Shown piece by piece: positions 1 through 8,396 of a DNA stretch of 64,000 nt. The translations under genes were made by a program, and so were the position numbers. This DNA is from Haloarcula amylovorans (GTDB lineage Archaea; Halobacteriota; Halobacteria; Halobacteriales; Haloarculaceae). The DNA is taken from contig NZ_SRIF01000004.1 of NCBI RefSeq assembly GCF_004681185.1, positions 186,001 through 250,000 on the forward strand, written 5' to 3'. Under the pieces are notes generated by a model. That model was not told the DNA's origin. It ran no database searches and saw nothing but the letters and a program-made list of their open reading frames with translations. The stretch's first letter is position 1; each line of letters opens with the position of its first letter.

Positions 1-249
1 GTCAGCCCAATCGATCCGATTCCAGACTTCATTCCGGGCATAGGTTATCTTGACGAGATAGTTGTGCTTCCTGTCGGCGTAACGATCGCCCTGTGGCTCA
101 TCCCAGACGAGCTCATGGATGAGTGCCGAGCACAGACTGACGAGGAGATCGACGTCGGACGCGCCCGGTGGATCATGGCGGGCCTCGTACTCTTGACCTG
201 GCCCGTACTTGGTATGCTCGTAATTCGCACCACCACGAACTGGATATAG
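1..249 (+). CDS. DUF1232 (YkvA-like) membrane protein, 5' end missing
   Basis: The reading frame is open from the first base and ends with a TAG at 247-249, so the start lies outside the window. The first residues read DPIPDFIPGIGYLDE, the signature loop of the DUF1232/YkvA family (D-x-IPDFIP...GYLDD). A hydrophobic segment follows, then a second hydrophobic helix ending in IRTTTNWI. The family is a small membrane protein of unknown biochemical role, common in bacteria and haloarchaea. Only the C-terminal part is visible. The next gene is 105 bases downstream. The family call is firm, but nothing about function can be read. Confidence 0.75.
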   Translation, partial: VSPIDPIPDFIPGIGYLDEIVVLPVGVTIALWLIPDELMDECRAQTDEEIDVGRARWIMAGLVLLTWPVLGMLVIRTTTNWI

Positions 250-354
250 CGAAGGACAGGAGTCCGCACAAGCCCCCGATCAGTGAGTAGGGGACTCTGC
301 CACAACCTCGACATGCGTCACTGGACGAGGAGAAGCGCATAGAGACGACAGCCG

Positions 355-747
355 ATGTCCTCACAATATCCAGCGATAGAAAAAACTACGCGTACTGATG
401 ACAGTAGCACTACTATGGCATCAACTGATGATTCTGACGAGCTCGCGAAAATCCAAGACCAGCTGGACGAGCTGACAGCCGTGATTGCCTACGATGCAGG
501 CCTTCCAGTCAGTCAAACCACCGGCGGGCCGCCATCTGTCGAGACATCGCTTGATTCATGGGTCCACTCGAAATCCGGACAGGAAGGGACAGTGTATCTC
601 ATCGATCCTGACGATGGATCGGTCACCAGCGAGGCGTATGAGCTAATAAATATCGATGAGAGCGGCTGGGTGCGGTGCCGGGACGATGCTGACGATAGCG
701 CCACGGTCAGCTATCCGCCACATCGTGTCCAGCGGATTGAGCAGTAG
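355..747 (+). CDS. Acidic haloarchaeal hypothetical protein
   Basis: The product has 130 residues, or 110 if translation starts at the ATG at 415, which would remove a Ser/Thr-rich leader. It is very acidic, with a helix-prone N-terminal stretch (DELAKIQDQLDELTAVI) and a beta-rich C-terminal half that resembles a small barrel (VYLIDPDDG ... WVRCRDDADD). I recognise no domain and see no signal peptide or membrane segment. The amino-acid bias matches real haloarchaeal genes, and no competing frame looks better. The function is unknown. Confidence 0.55.
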   Translation: MSSQYPAIEKTTRTDDSSTTMASTDDSDELAKIQDQLDELTAVIAYDAGLPVSQTTGGPPSVETSLDSWVHSKSGQEGTVYLIDPDDGSVTSEAYELINIDESGWVRCRDDADDSATVSYPPHRVQRIEQ

Positions 748-879
748 CTCACGCTAGCCATGTTTCATGTAGTTCTCCGTGGATGTGAATGCAGGTGCCA
801 AGAAAGAGTCCCAGGTACCGCCGAACGGGTGCGTTGCTCGTGACATACTTTTTTACGCCATTGTCTAGTCCTCGTCCGT

Positions 880-1263
880 ATGGATCCGACCGATTTTCTC
901 CAAAAGGGGACAGTCAGCGTATCGGACGCCACTTATGCAGTCTGCCAGGCCGATTACAATCATCCCGGTGCATTTGCGACTATTCAAGACGAGACGGAGA
1001 CTACGGTGGTCATCGAGCAAGATGCTGTCGAGACGGTCGATGCCAGGGCGATTGAGTCCGGGTGGAAGCGACTGACATTCGAGATGGACCTCCCATTCGA
1101 ACTCGTTGGTTTTCTGGCGGCGGTTGCGTCAGCCCTTGCCGAAGTAGATGTCTCGGTGTTCGTCATTTCTACGTACTCAACCGATCACGTGTTTGTCAAG
1201 GAAGACGAGCTTGATGCTACTGTCCTGCGGCTCGAAGAGTTGGGCTGTACCGTCACCGACTGA
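880..1263 (+). CDS. ACT-domain protein (CASTOR/ACT_7-like)
   Basis: The product is a 127-residue soluble protein. The second half (about residues 68-125) has the beta-alpha-beta pattern of an ACT domain. LPFELVGFLAAVASALAEV is followed by VSVFVISTYSTDHVFVKE, a strand ending in the ST-x-STDH-x-FV pattern typical of the ACT/CASTOR-like small ligand-binding proteins. Such proteins bind amino acids or other small ligands and often act as sensors. No catalytic or DNA-binding partner domain is attached. The gene stands alone, with an AT-rich tract about 30 bases upstream. The family is fairly sure; the ligand is unknown. Confidence 0.7.
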   Translation: MDPTDFLQKGTVSVSDATYAVCQADYNHPGAFATIQDETETTVVIEQDAVETVDARAIESGWKRLTFEMDLPFELVGFLAAVASALAEVDVSVFVISTYSTDHVFVKEDELDATVLRLEELGCTVTD

Positions 1264-1359
1264 TGCCTATCGACAGTCAGTGACCCACCCCGAAAGGAGT
1301 GGGCTTCCGCGCTGGTCCTGCTGTGAGATCCAAATACCTGTAGACCGAACTCAGTCTCC

Positions 1360-1589
1360 GTCTTGTACGTCGATTATGGCAACGTCCAGAGATACGGGTA
1401 GCAGCCCCGGTCAGTGCTTTACCAACAAGCGATTCTCAAAGTCACCGAGACAGATGGCCAGATAACACAGCTCAGGAAGTCGACGTCGAACTCTGGAAAG
1501 CAGCGCCACGCTCGACAGTGCCGGATTCCGAGTCACTCCTTACTTCGGTCACCGACGAACTGGTGACCGCGACTGACACACCGCAGTGA
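1360..1589 (+). pseudogene. Degenerate coding remnant, unknown family
   Basis: Two plus-strand frames each give haloarchaeal-looking protein over part of this stretch. The first reads LYQQAILKVTETDGQIT, with an in-frame TAG just upstream. After a frame change it continues as VDVELWKAAPRSTVPDSE, and the frame ends at a TGA near 1589. No start codon fits. This looks like the 3' end of a decayed gene with a stop and a frameshift. I do not recognise the family. Confidence 0.3.
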
Positions 1590-1639
1590 TCCCGATCCCA
1601 AGCCGTCTCGTAACCGAGAGAGCCCCCGCTCTCGCTACG

Positions 1640-1942
1640 TCACTCGTCGTAACTCAGCCGCTCGGTCGCGAGGTCAATCATCTGCTCAGTCTCGTCGGCG
1701 GGTACCTCCTCAGGACGGTCGACGTCGACGTAGAAGGGCAAGCCGCGTTCCGCGACAAGAACTCGGTCGATATCGGGACCGATGGGTGCTTCTTCGAGGA
1801 AGGTCGGTTCGACTCCATCACCTGGTTCGGCGTGCATCTCTGGAATGCATCCACCCGCTGGAGGCCGCACAAAATGACGAGCGATGAACTTCCCTCTGAT
1901 AGAGGCTGGAATGTCGATAAATGGCTTTGTGGAAATCCTCAA
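1640..1942 (-). CDS. Hypothetical acidic protein, possibly truncated
   Basis: The product would be 100 residues. The C-terminal two thirds (EMHAEPGDGVEPTFLEE onward, to QMIDLATERLSYDE) has strong haloarchaeal acidic composition. The first 35 residues are basic and may be out-of-frame or alien sequence. No domain is recognised. It sits between the 1.4 kb remnant and an area without genes up to 2.15 kb. It may be the surviving end of a larger gene. Confidence 0.35.
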   Translation of the reverse strand: MRISTKPFIDIPASIRGKFIARHFVRPPAGGCIPEMHAEPGDGVEPTFLEEAPIGPDIDRVLVAERGLPFYVDVDRPEEVPADETEQMIDLATERLSYDE

Positions 1943-2153
1943 AAGAGGAGAGATTCTGACTTGACGGGATCAATATAGAGAGGTGATATATCGCACCGGC
2001 TGGTGTTCTCACCAGTTTCTGTCACAATCGGGGTGCAAGACTTAGAGGATGTCTGTAGCAGAGTGGCCTCATTCCACCACGTATCTGGTGTATCAGCCGT
2101 AGGAACGTAGGTGATGCTATTCGTTGTTCGAACCACAAACAGACCGCTGTCGG

Positions 2154-3461
2154 TCAGACCTCCTTTTCGACCTCACGTATCCCCTCCTTGATTGAGTCTC
2201 GCTTGAAGTACGCGGCCTCGACGGTAAAGACGACCACGGCGATGACGACGACGAGGAAGAACACGTGCGGGAGCCGTGTGAACAAGAAGTACAGCAACAT
2301 CACGAAGAACGCCGCTGAGCCGACCATGCCGACCACCGGCGGGAGCGTCCGAATGTCGGTTTCGTCGCGGTTGACGAACGCCAAAGCGCTGACAGTACCG
2401 AAAACCACGATGAACGCCAAAGACGCGAACTCGACAACGGCTTCAAGACTACCCAGGACAGCGAAGGCAGCAGTGAAGAACCCAATAACGAGCACTGTCC
2501 GAGCGGGCGCGGCGTCGTCGTCCGGGTCGCCCATCTCCGACGGAAGGATGTCGTCGGCGATGAGGTTCTTCGTGAAGATGGCTTCCGAGAACAGTGTCGA
2601 GTTGATCGCGCTCGCGGTGGAGACCAATCCCGCGAGGCCAACCGCGAGCGCGAGCCACTTGCTGACTCGGAGGGCACCGTACAGCAGCGCCGCCTCCGGT
2701 TGCGCCGAGACGACCTCGGGCGGCAAGAGGCTCGTGATGACAAATCCGACGAGGATGTAGATCGCCGCAGCGATCGGGATTGAGATGAACACGGACTTCG
2801 CGAGCGTCGACTGCGGGTCCTCGAACTGCTCCTGGTCGTAGAACAGGAGCTGCCACCCCTCGAAAGAGACGAAGCCGACTGATGCCGCGATAATCGGGCC
2901 CGTCGCGAACTCTGAGAGCCCGAGACGGAGATCTCCCACCGAGAACCCGAACCATAGCCCGACGAGACCGAAGATGCCGATGATCCCCGCCTGCACAAAG
3001 ACGAGGTACCGCTCGGTCGCCCCCGACGCCGACGCACCGAGAACGTTCAGGCCGACGAACAAGGCGACGATCGCTACCGAGAGGAACGGCCGAAACGGCA
3101 GTCCCCAGACGTACTGGATGCCAAGTAGCATCTGTCCGTACGCACCGAATGCATAGGCGTACATGGCCATCGTCCCGATATACCCGACGACCAGTGTCCA
3201 GCCGACCACGCCGGCGACAGTTCCACGACCCGTCAGCTCCTCGATGAACGAGACCGAGCCGCCAGCGGAGTCGGTGATCGCGTTGACCTTCACGTAGGAG
3301 TACGCACAGCAGATGACGACGACCGTCGCCAACGAGTACGCGAACCACGTCAGCACCCCGGCTGCCATCACGACGATACCGATGGCGGCGTAGATGCCGC
3401 CGCCGACGATACCGCCGACGCCCAGGGCGACCCCCGTTGGCAGGCCGAACTCCTCGCTCAT
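2154..3461 (-). CDS. APC-superfamily amino acid permease
   Basis: The product is a polytopic inner-membrane transporter of 435 residues with about 12 hydrophobic segments. TM1 carries the glycine-rich APC signature (GVGGIVGGGIYAAIG), the unwound helix that binds the substrate backbone. TM6 (SVGFVSFEGWQLLFYDQEQ) has the GFxxFxG pattern of the second broken helix. It should exchange or import amino acids or polyamines, but specificity cannot be read. Its ATG overlaps the TGA of the solute-binding lipoprotein gene at 3458-5035 (ATGA), so the two are translationally coupled. That partnership is unusual, because APC carriers do not normally use binding proteins. Confidence 0.88.
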   Translation of the reverse strand: MSEEFGLPTGVALGVGGIVGGGIYAAIGIVVMAAGVLTWFAYSLATVVVICCAYSYVKVNAITDSAGGSVSFIEELTGRGTVAGVVGWTLVVGYIGTMAMYAYAFGAYGQMLLGIQYVWGLPFRPFLSVAIVALFVGLNVLGASASGATERYLVFVQAGIIGIFGLVGLWFGFSVGDLRLGLSEFATGPIIAASVGFVSFEGWQLLFYDQEQFEDPQSTLAKSVFISIPIAAAIYILVGFVITSLLPPEVVSAQPEAALLYGALRVSKWLALAVGLAGLVSTASAINSTLFSEAIFTKNLIADDILPSEMGDPDDDAAPARTVLVIGFFTAAFAVLGSLEAVVEFASLAFIVVFGTVSALAFVNRDETDIRTLPPVVGMVGSAAFFVMLLYFLFTRLPHVFFLVVVIAVVVFTVEAAYFKRDSIKEGIREVEKEV

Positions 3462-5035
3462 CGTCCCTCTACGCTAATCGCCCCATCGGGTCTCGTCACT
3501 CTCGGGTTCAGTCCGGCGATCGGGTGGACGCGGAAGTTCTTGAGATTGGACTTGTGGGCGAAGCTGTTCTTGAACGAGCAGACCGGGACATAGACCTGCT
3601 CTTCGTGGAGCCGCGTGATTGCGGCCTCGTAACGAGCTCGTCGCCGATCTCGGTCAGTCGTCTGTCTGGCCTCAAGGAGCTGGCTCATCACGTCTTCCTC
3701 GTTGTAGAAGATTCCGTTGGTCCCGCCCTGGGTGTTCTCGTGAAAGACCGGATAGAGGAACGAGTCGGGATCCCCGTTGCCAGCGATCTCCCCGACGAAC
3801 ACCGCGTAGTTCTTAGCCGAGCCCGTGACGGATAGCTCGAGGTACTTCTTCCAACTGACGGGGTTGACGAGAACGGACTGTCCAGCCTCGCGGAGGCCAG
3901 CGGCCAGCGCGTAGGCCAGTTCCTTCCAGACCGGATGCTTCGAGGTGAGGATAGTAAGTTTACCGACAGAGACTGGCGCCTCCTCGAAACGCGCCTTCGC
4001 TTCATTGATGTCCTTCGGCGGGACGGCCGCCGCCCACTTCTCGACTGGGAGGTTCCACTCGTCGGCAACATCCCGTGGGAGGAGACTGTACTGCCGTGAG
4101 CCGACCGGTTCGACGAACTGTTCGACCAGCTTCTCGAGATCGATACAGCGGACGATCCCTTCTCGGACCGCCCGCTCGACTGTCGGCCCCTCGTTGCAGT
4201 TGAACCCGAAGTAGAACGATCGGAACCCGGGGCGTTCGGCGATCATCGCGTCCGTGATGTCCGTGATATCCCGTCGGAAGCGCGGCGATATCGGCTCGAT
4301 AACGTCCGACTGCCCAGTCACAAGTCCCATCAGCTGCGTGATCGGCGATTCGACGTACGCGAACGTCACTCGATCGAGAGCAGGTGCAGGCTCCCCCCAG
4401 TAGTTCTCCCAGCGAGTGAGGTCGGCCTTTTTTTCCTCACTGAACGATCGGACACGGTAGGGTCCCGCCCCGATGGGATCGCTGGCGAATCCCTCCCGAT
4501 CCGTCTCGCGGACGTCCTTCGGAATTATTGGATACGTCAGCGCGTGTTCGAATGCGGGATACGGCTGCTCGAGCTGGAAGCGGACGGTCTGTTCATCGAC
4601 GGTGTCGACGGTTTCGATCGGGCTCACTAGCCACTGGCTCGGTGTATCCTCTTTCTGGGGTGCCTCGAAGGAGTACTGTACGTCGGACGCCGTGACCGGC
4701 TCACCGTTCTGGAACCTGGCGGCAGCGTCGAGTTCGACTGTTATCCGTCGGCCGTCGTCCGCTACAGAGGGAGTGCCCGTGGCGATCTGTGGGACGACGT
4801 CCGTGCCGTCGTCGTAGGTGTAGAGCCCGTCGAAGACGCGGGCGATCGTCTGGAGAGATCCAACGTCCGTCGCGACGATCGGGTCCAGTTCCATCGGCGG
4901 GTGGATTGTCCCAATGCGGATCTCGTTTTCGGAGGAGTCGCTCGCGATCGTCGAGCATCCGGCGAGTGATGCCATTCCAGCGCCGAGGCCCGTCAGAACG
5001 GTTCGCCGACCAAGCCGGGCGTTGTGCTCGACCAT
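3458..5035 (-). CDS. Family 5 solute-binding lipoprotein (peptide ABC type)
   Basis: The product is a 525-residue exported substrate-binding protein of the SBP_bac_5 (DppA/OppA) family. Residues 1-30 form a Tat lipoprotein signal: GRRTVLTGLGAGMASLAGC, with the lipobox Cys at about residue 27. The mature part opens with RIGTIHPPMELDPIVATD and contains FDGLYTYDDG and the family motif around VRFQLEQPYPAFEHAL. Such proteins deliver peptides, nickel or other ligands to an ABC permease. No ABC permease or ATPase gene is adjacent. The gene is instead coupled by a 4-base overlap to an APC carrier. Transcription probably starts just upstream of 5035. Confidence 0.88.
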   Translation of the reverse strand: MVEHNARLGRRTVLTGLGAGMASLAGCSTIASDSSENEIRIGTIHPPMELDPIVATDVGSLQTIARVFDGLYTYDDGTDVVPQIATGTPSVADDGRRITVELDAAARFQNGEPVTASDVQYSFEAPQKEDTPSQWLVSPIETVDTVDEQTVRFQLEQPYPAFEHALTYPIIPKDVRETDREGFASDPIGAGPYRVRSFSEEKKADLTRWENYWGEPAPALDRVTFAYVESPITQLMGLVTGQSDVIEPISPRFRRDITDITDAMIAERPGFRSFYFGFNCNEGPTVERAVREGIVRCIDLEKLVEQFVEPVGSRQYSLLPRDVADEWNLPVEKWAAAVPPKDINEAKARFEEAPVSVGKLTILTSKHPVWKELAYALAAGLREAGQSVLVNPVSWKKYLELSVTGSAKNYAVFVGEIAGNGDPDSFLYPVFHENTQGGTNGIFYNEEDVMSQLLEARQTTDRDRRRARYEAAITRLHEEQVYVPVCSFKNSFAHKSNLKNFRVHPIAGLNPRVTRPDGAISVEGR

Positions 5036-5299
5036 ACGAGGTTTCTCAAGGGTAGCCCGTGCGCGACCATAAATGCCCTCCTGGCAAGGGATTCCCCAGA
5101 GTATCGAACGGTGGGTAGCTCCATCGCAAAAACCGATACGGGAACAAATATTTCAGGCTAGCCAGGGGGCTTGTTCCCCCTTCATTTGCAAGCCAAAAAA
5201 CGGATGCCCAGAACTCCGTTTCGGCCGGATATGGAGTCGAGGGAGTATGCTCGGTGGGATCGCTCTCTTGACGGTCGCCATCGGCGTCTCACCACGACG

Positions 5300-5767
5300 A
5301 AACCGCTGGGCACGTTCTTCGTCGAGAGCCTCCGACAGTTCCTCTCGACGACCGTGTCGATGGGTGGTGGGCGCTCGTTTTCGGCTTCGCCATCGCCGGC
5401 GTGGAAGCGTGGACCTCCGACGAACAGGTCGCCGAACTCCTCGACGGCCACTGGCCCCGCGAACTCCGCTACGGTTCGCTGTTCGGTTTCGTCTCCTCGT
5501 CGTTCCTATTCCGCGATAGCGACGGCGAAGACCCTCTTCAAGAAGGGCAGCTCGGCGGCTGCGACGCTCGGGGCGTCCATGTTCGCCTCGACGAACCTCG
5601 TCATCGAGATCGGTGCCGTCATCGCCCTCCTGTTGGGCTGGCAGTTCCTGGCCGCCGACGTCGTCGGCGGGTTCATGCTGATTGGGCTGATGGCCCTGGG
5701 GTTCGTCTACCCCGTCCCCATTCCAGAATACGCAGCGAAAGGTCTGCCGGTTACTGCCAGTGACTGA
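5300..5767 (+). pseudogene. Frameshifted DUF318/ArsP-type permease remnant
   Basis: Pieces of one membrane protein lie in two plus-strand frames. The first is GTFFVESLRQFLSTTVS (from about 5310). The second, in another frame, is WWALVFGFAIAGVEAWTSDE through RYGSLFGFVSSS. Back in the first frame comes SYSAIATAKTLFKKGSSAAA, then two more membrane helices. Together they match the UPF0718/DUF318 permease family (ArsP-like organoarsenical or heavy-metal exporters). The second shift, near 5508, falls exactly where the family has its conserved SSC(S) cysteine motif, and two bases appear to be lost there. The C-terminus is also cut short. The gene is dead as it stands. Confidence 0.7.
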
Positions 5768-5809
5768 TCGCATCATCAGCACTGATTAATATTAGTCTCA
5801 GCCAGCGGT

Positions 5810-6496
5810 TCACTCTGGAAGTGGTGGCCACGTCGTCGCCACTGTTTCCTCAATGAGTTGCGTCTCGGCGCGACGCAACCGTTCAGAGACCGACGACGCA
5901 GAGATTTCCAGCTCTGCAGCGACTTCTTCCAGTGATGTCTGCCGCGGAATATCGAAATAGCCCAGTTCGTAGGCCGTCCGGAGCGCTTCCTGCTGCTGGT
6001 CGGTCAGCCCATCACCAGGCGGTTCAGACTCCCTACCACGGGTGAGCCGTGACAACCGGAAATCGGCATTCTGCTGCCAGAACGACGAGAATTCGGTGAA
6101 CGCATCTCGGGTGGCAAACCAGCCCGTCTGTCGCCATCCGTCCGGTAATACTTCGATTCGCTCGATAATTGCGTCCGCCGTGGCGAGTGCCTCAAGCTCC
6201 GCGAGGTCGTCGATCTGGTCGCCGAGCTGTTCCTCGAAACTGAGCGCTGGCATTACCTGATAGCGACTTGTATCACCAGCCTGTCCGATGAGTGTCCATT
6301 CACTAACATCGTAGGCGTCAGTAAACGCGTTCGCAACCGCTCTGTGTGAACAATCTGTTACAGTGACGAGAAACAGAGGTCGTTTCCCATGATTGAACTG
6401 CAGTTCGAGGATCAGCGTTGCCTCGGGTACTGTCGCTGCGACCCCGACAAGTGGAAGTGCGTCACAGGAAATCTCGAATTCAGCGACGAGCCTCAT
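5810..6496 (-). CDS. Bat-like HTH_10 transcriptional regulator
   Basis: The product is a 228-residue regulator of the bacterio-opsin-activator family, specific to haloarchaea. The N-terminal about 160 residues are a beta-rich sensor-like region (MRLVAEFEISCDALPL...). The C-terminal 55 residues are the HTH_10 domain: LTDQQQEALRTAYELGYFDI, then the recognition part with SLEEVAAELEISASSVSERL. It should bind DNA and control nearby or distant genes. The target is not visible, but the alpha/beta hydrolase gene at 6699 is divergently placed and the 200-base AT-rich gap between them could hold both promoters. Confidence 0.85.
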   Translation of the reverse strand: MRLVAEFEISCDALPLVGVAATVPEATLILELQFNHGKRPLFLVTVTDCSHRAVANAFTDAYDVSEWTLIGQAGDTSRYQVMPALSFEEQLGDQIDDLAELEALATADAIIERIEVLPDGWRQTGWFATRDAFTEFSSFWQQNADFRLSRLTRGRESEPPGDGLTDQQQEALRTAYELGYFDIPRQTSLEEVAAELEISASSVSERLRRAETQLIEETVATTWPPLPE

Positions 6497-6698
6497 ACGC
6501 CAACGTTCACGCCAATAGTAATGGCGGTATCGAAGAACCGATTACAAGACCGATCTTTCGGGTGTTTTTTATAACCAATTTCGACAATTTTCAACCCACT
6601 ATTATAATGATGATATTTTGTATACATCCACTCCTCTTTTCAATACCCGGATGATTGAGAGAACGGTTTAGCTTCGTTGTTCTCAAACACAGAGTCGC

Positions 6699-7496
6699 AT
6701 GGTATCGACACAATCCAGTGATGGCACCGAGATAGCATACGAACGACACGGCGACGGGCAACCACTAATCTGCCTTCACGGTGGAATGGCCCCCCGTCAG
6801 TACTGGAATGCGGTCCTGCCATACTTCGATGAGTATGCTGCTGTGATCCCGCAGCGACCGGGGTTCGGGACCTGTATCAATGACTCCGCAGAAACACGCC
6901 CCGGTGAGATACTGGATCATGAGGTGCAGTACGTGCGCTCGCTCGTTGACACTGTCGACGGCGAGCCGATTTTGTTCGGTCACTCCTATGGTGCGCTGAC
7001 GGCAGTCGAGGCCGCAACGGATGCTGCGGTCAAAGCGGTCCTCACATACGAACCGGCGGTCCTCCCTGACGACTACCGGAACAACGCCGATCTCGCCGAC
7101 CGAATGGCAGCACTCATTAAGAACGGTGAACGCCAAGAGGCAGTGAAACGCTACATTGAGCAGGTCCTCCACCCCGACGGCATCGACGATCTTGATACGT
7201 GGTTGGCAGAGTGGCCGGTCTGGCCGGACTGCGTGAAACTCGCCGAAGAAGTCGTCCGCATGAACCGTGCCGTCGAACAGTACCAGCTACCTGCTACGCT
7301 CGATGTCCCAGCGCCCGTGCTCGTGATGACGGGCACTAACGGGCCGGACTTCCTCCGTGAGAGTGCCTGCGGCATTCACGAGGCGCTCCCACATAGCCGT
7401 CTCATCGAATTCGACGGTATCAGCCACAGCGGTCCCGGCGAAGCACCGGGCTTGATTTCGGCGGAAGTCGAATCGTTCCTCCAACAATATCAATAG
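6699..7496 (+). CDS. Alpha/beta-fold hydrolase
   Basis: The product is a 265-residue cytoplasmic hydrolase. The oxyanion-hole motif HGG (CLHGGMAPRQYW) is at about residue 27, and the nucleophile elbow G-H-S-Y-G, with the catalytic Ser, is at about residue 95. The acid lies in a later strand (VLVMTGTNGPDFL region). The catalytic His is in GISHSGPGEAP near residue 246. The length and layout are typical of esterase/haloperoxidase-type hydrolases. The substrate is unknown. It is divergent from the Bat-like regulator at 5810-6496, which is a plausible controller. Confidence 0.85.
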   Translation: MVSTQSSDGTEIAYERHGDGQPLICLHGGMAPRQYWNAVLPYFDEYAAVIPQRPGFGTCINDSAETRPGEILDHEVQYVRSLVDTVDGEPILFGHSYGALTAVEAATDAAVKAVLTYEPAVLPDDYRNNADLADRMAALIKNGERQEAVKRYIEQVLHPDGIDDLDTWLAEWPVWPDCVKLAEEVVRMNRAVEQYQLPATLDVPAPVLVMTGTNGPDFLRESACGIHEALPHSRLIEFDGISHSGPGEAPGLISAEVESFLQQYQ

Positions 7497-7545
7497 CGAG
7501 TCCAGAGTTCGTCGATATAGCGTGACTACTGACGTTCCCATCTAC

Positions 7546-7902
7546 TCACTGATTGGGCGCGATTCCACCTTCGTTTCTGGTCAACAAGTACAGAACGAAG
7601 GATGAGAGCCAGTGTGCGCCCGCGTAGTCGTTGGTGAATGCCAGCTCCAAGCTATGCTCAACATAGCGCTGTGCACCTCGTTCAAGCACTTTGACGGTAG
7701 ACTGGCCAGTAAGTGCACTGGCGATACCCACCATCGACCACGCCTTCGAGAGATTCATCCCCACGAAATGGAGTTCGAGCCCTTCGTCGCTATCCATGTT
7801 AACGTCGACAGGTTGCAAGGCGGAATTATCTGGATGGTCGGCGATTTCCGGGATGGACGTTTTAAACCACTGCTGGAAAAATGTGGAGACGGCCGACGCC
7901 AT
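7546..7902 (-). pseudogene. C-terminal fragment of a DUF2891 protein
   Basis: The frame carries LNLSKAW-type sequence (MNLSKAWSMVGIASAL) and ends in YAGAHWLSSFVLYLLT. This matches the end of the DUF2891 family (..LSRAW..GIA..GGHWLGSFAVYLLT). The family protein is normally about 330-350 residues; only about 119 remain. The 5' part is missing because the IS6-type fragment starting near 7928 abuts it in the opposite orientation. The ATG at 7902 is only the first available methionine and is probably not the native start. Confidence 0.6.
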
Positions 7903-7927
7903 ATTTGCAATGGAGGGAACGCACACT

Positions 7928-8338
7928 GGCGAGCAGTCTTGGCTGTATGCTGCAATCGACACCGAGACAAAATTGCTCCTTGATGTCGCCGTGTTTGGTC
8001 GCCGTGGCACCGATCCAGTAGCGGCGTTTCTGCATGGAATGGCCGAGAAACACGATCTCTCCGAAGCTGTGTTTCTCGTCGATGGCTACGGCTATCTGAC
8101 TGCCCTTGCTCGATTAGATCTGAGCGGTCGGCTTGACTCCATCGACCGAAACTTCATCGAAAAGTGGTTTCACACCCTCAAAATGCGCATTGACCGCTTC
8201 TATCACTCGTGGGTGGGCAGTCGGGCTAGCGTCCGCCGGTGGCTTGAACAGTTCATGCACTACTATAACCAGCAGCGACCGCATCAATCGCTCAACAATC
8301 GAACTCCAGCTGAGGAGGTCCTAAACTAGACAGTGCCG
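7928..8338 (+). mobile_element. IS6-type transposase fragment, copy 1 (3' part)
   Basis: The frame ending at 8329 codes for the C-terminal 130 or so residues of an IS6-family DDE transposase. It shows GEQSWLYAAID, then FLVDGYGYLTALARL (second catalytic Asp), then IEKWFHTLKMRIDRFYHSW (catalytic Glu), and ends HYYNQQRPHQSLNNRTPAEE. The N-terminal HTH and the first catalytic Asp are absent. Identity with the second copy at about 30890 begins at tggcgagcag and ends at ctagacagtgccg (8338), which should be the right terminus. The element cannot transpose. It truncates the DUF2891 gene next to it. Confidence 0.8.
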
Positions 8339-8396
8339 ATATCTACATCACCTCTATCAAGTGCCTAGTTTGAACCTCTGGATCACAAAACCGACA

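Noticed and set aside
2300..3348. Long minus-strand alternative frames of 245 and 299 residues inside the APC permease gene
   Set aside because: They are Arg/Ser-rich or of random composition and lie entirely within a gene with clear membrane helices; high-GC shadow frames.
5153..5782. 209-residue minus-strand frame opposite the broken permease
   Set aside because: Arg-rich, no domain; the plus strand holds recognisable permease pieces.
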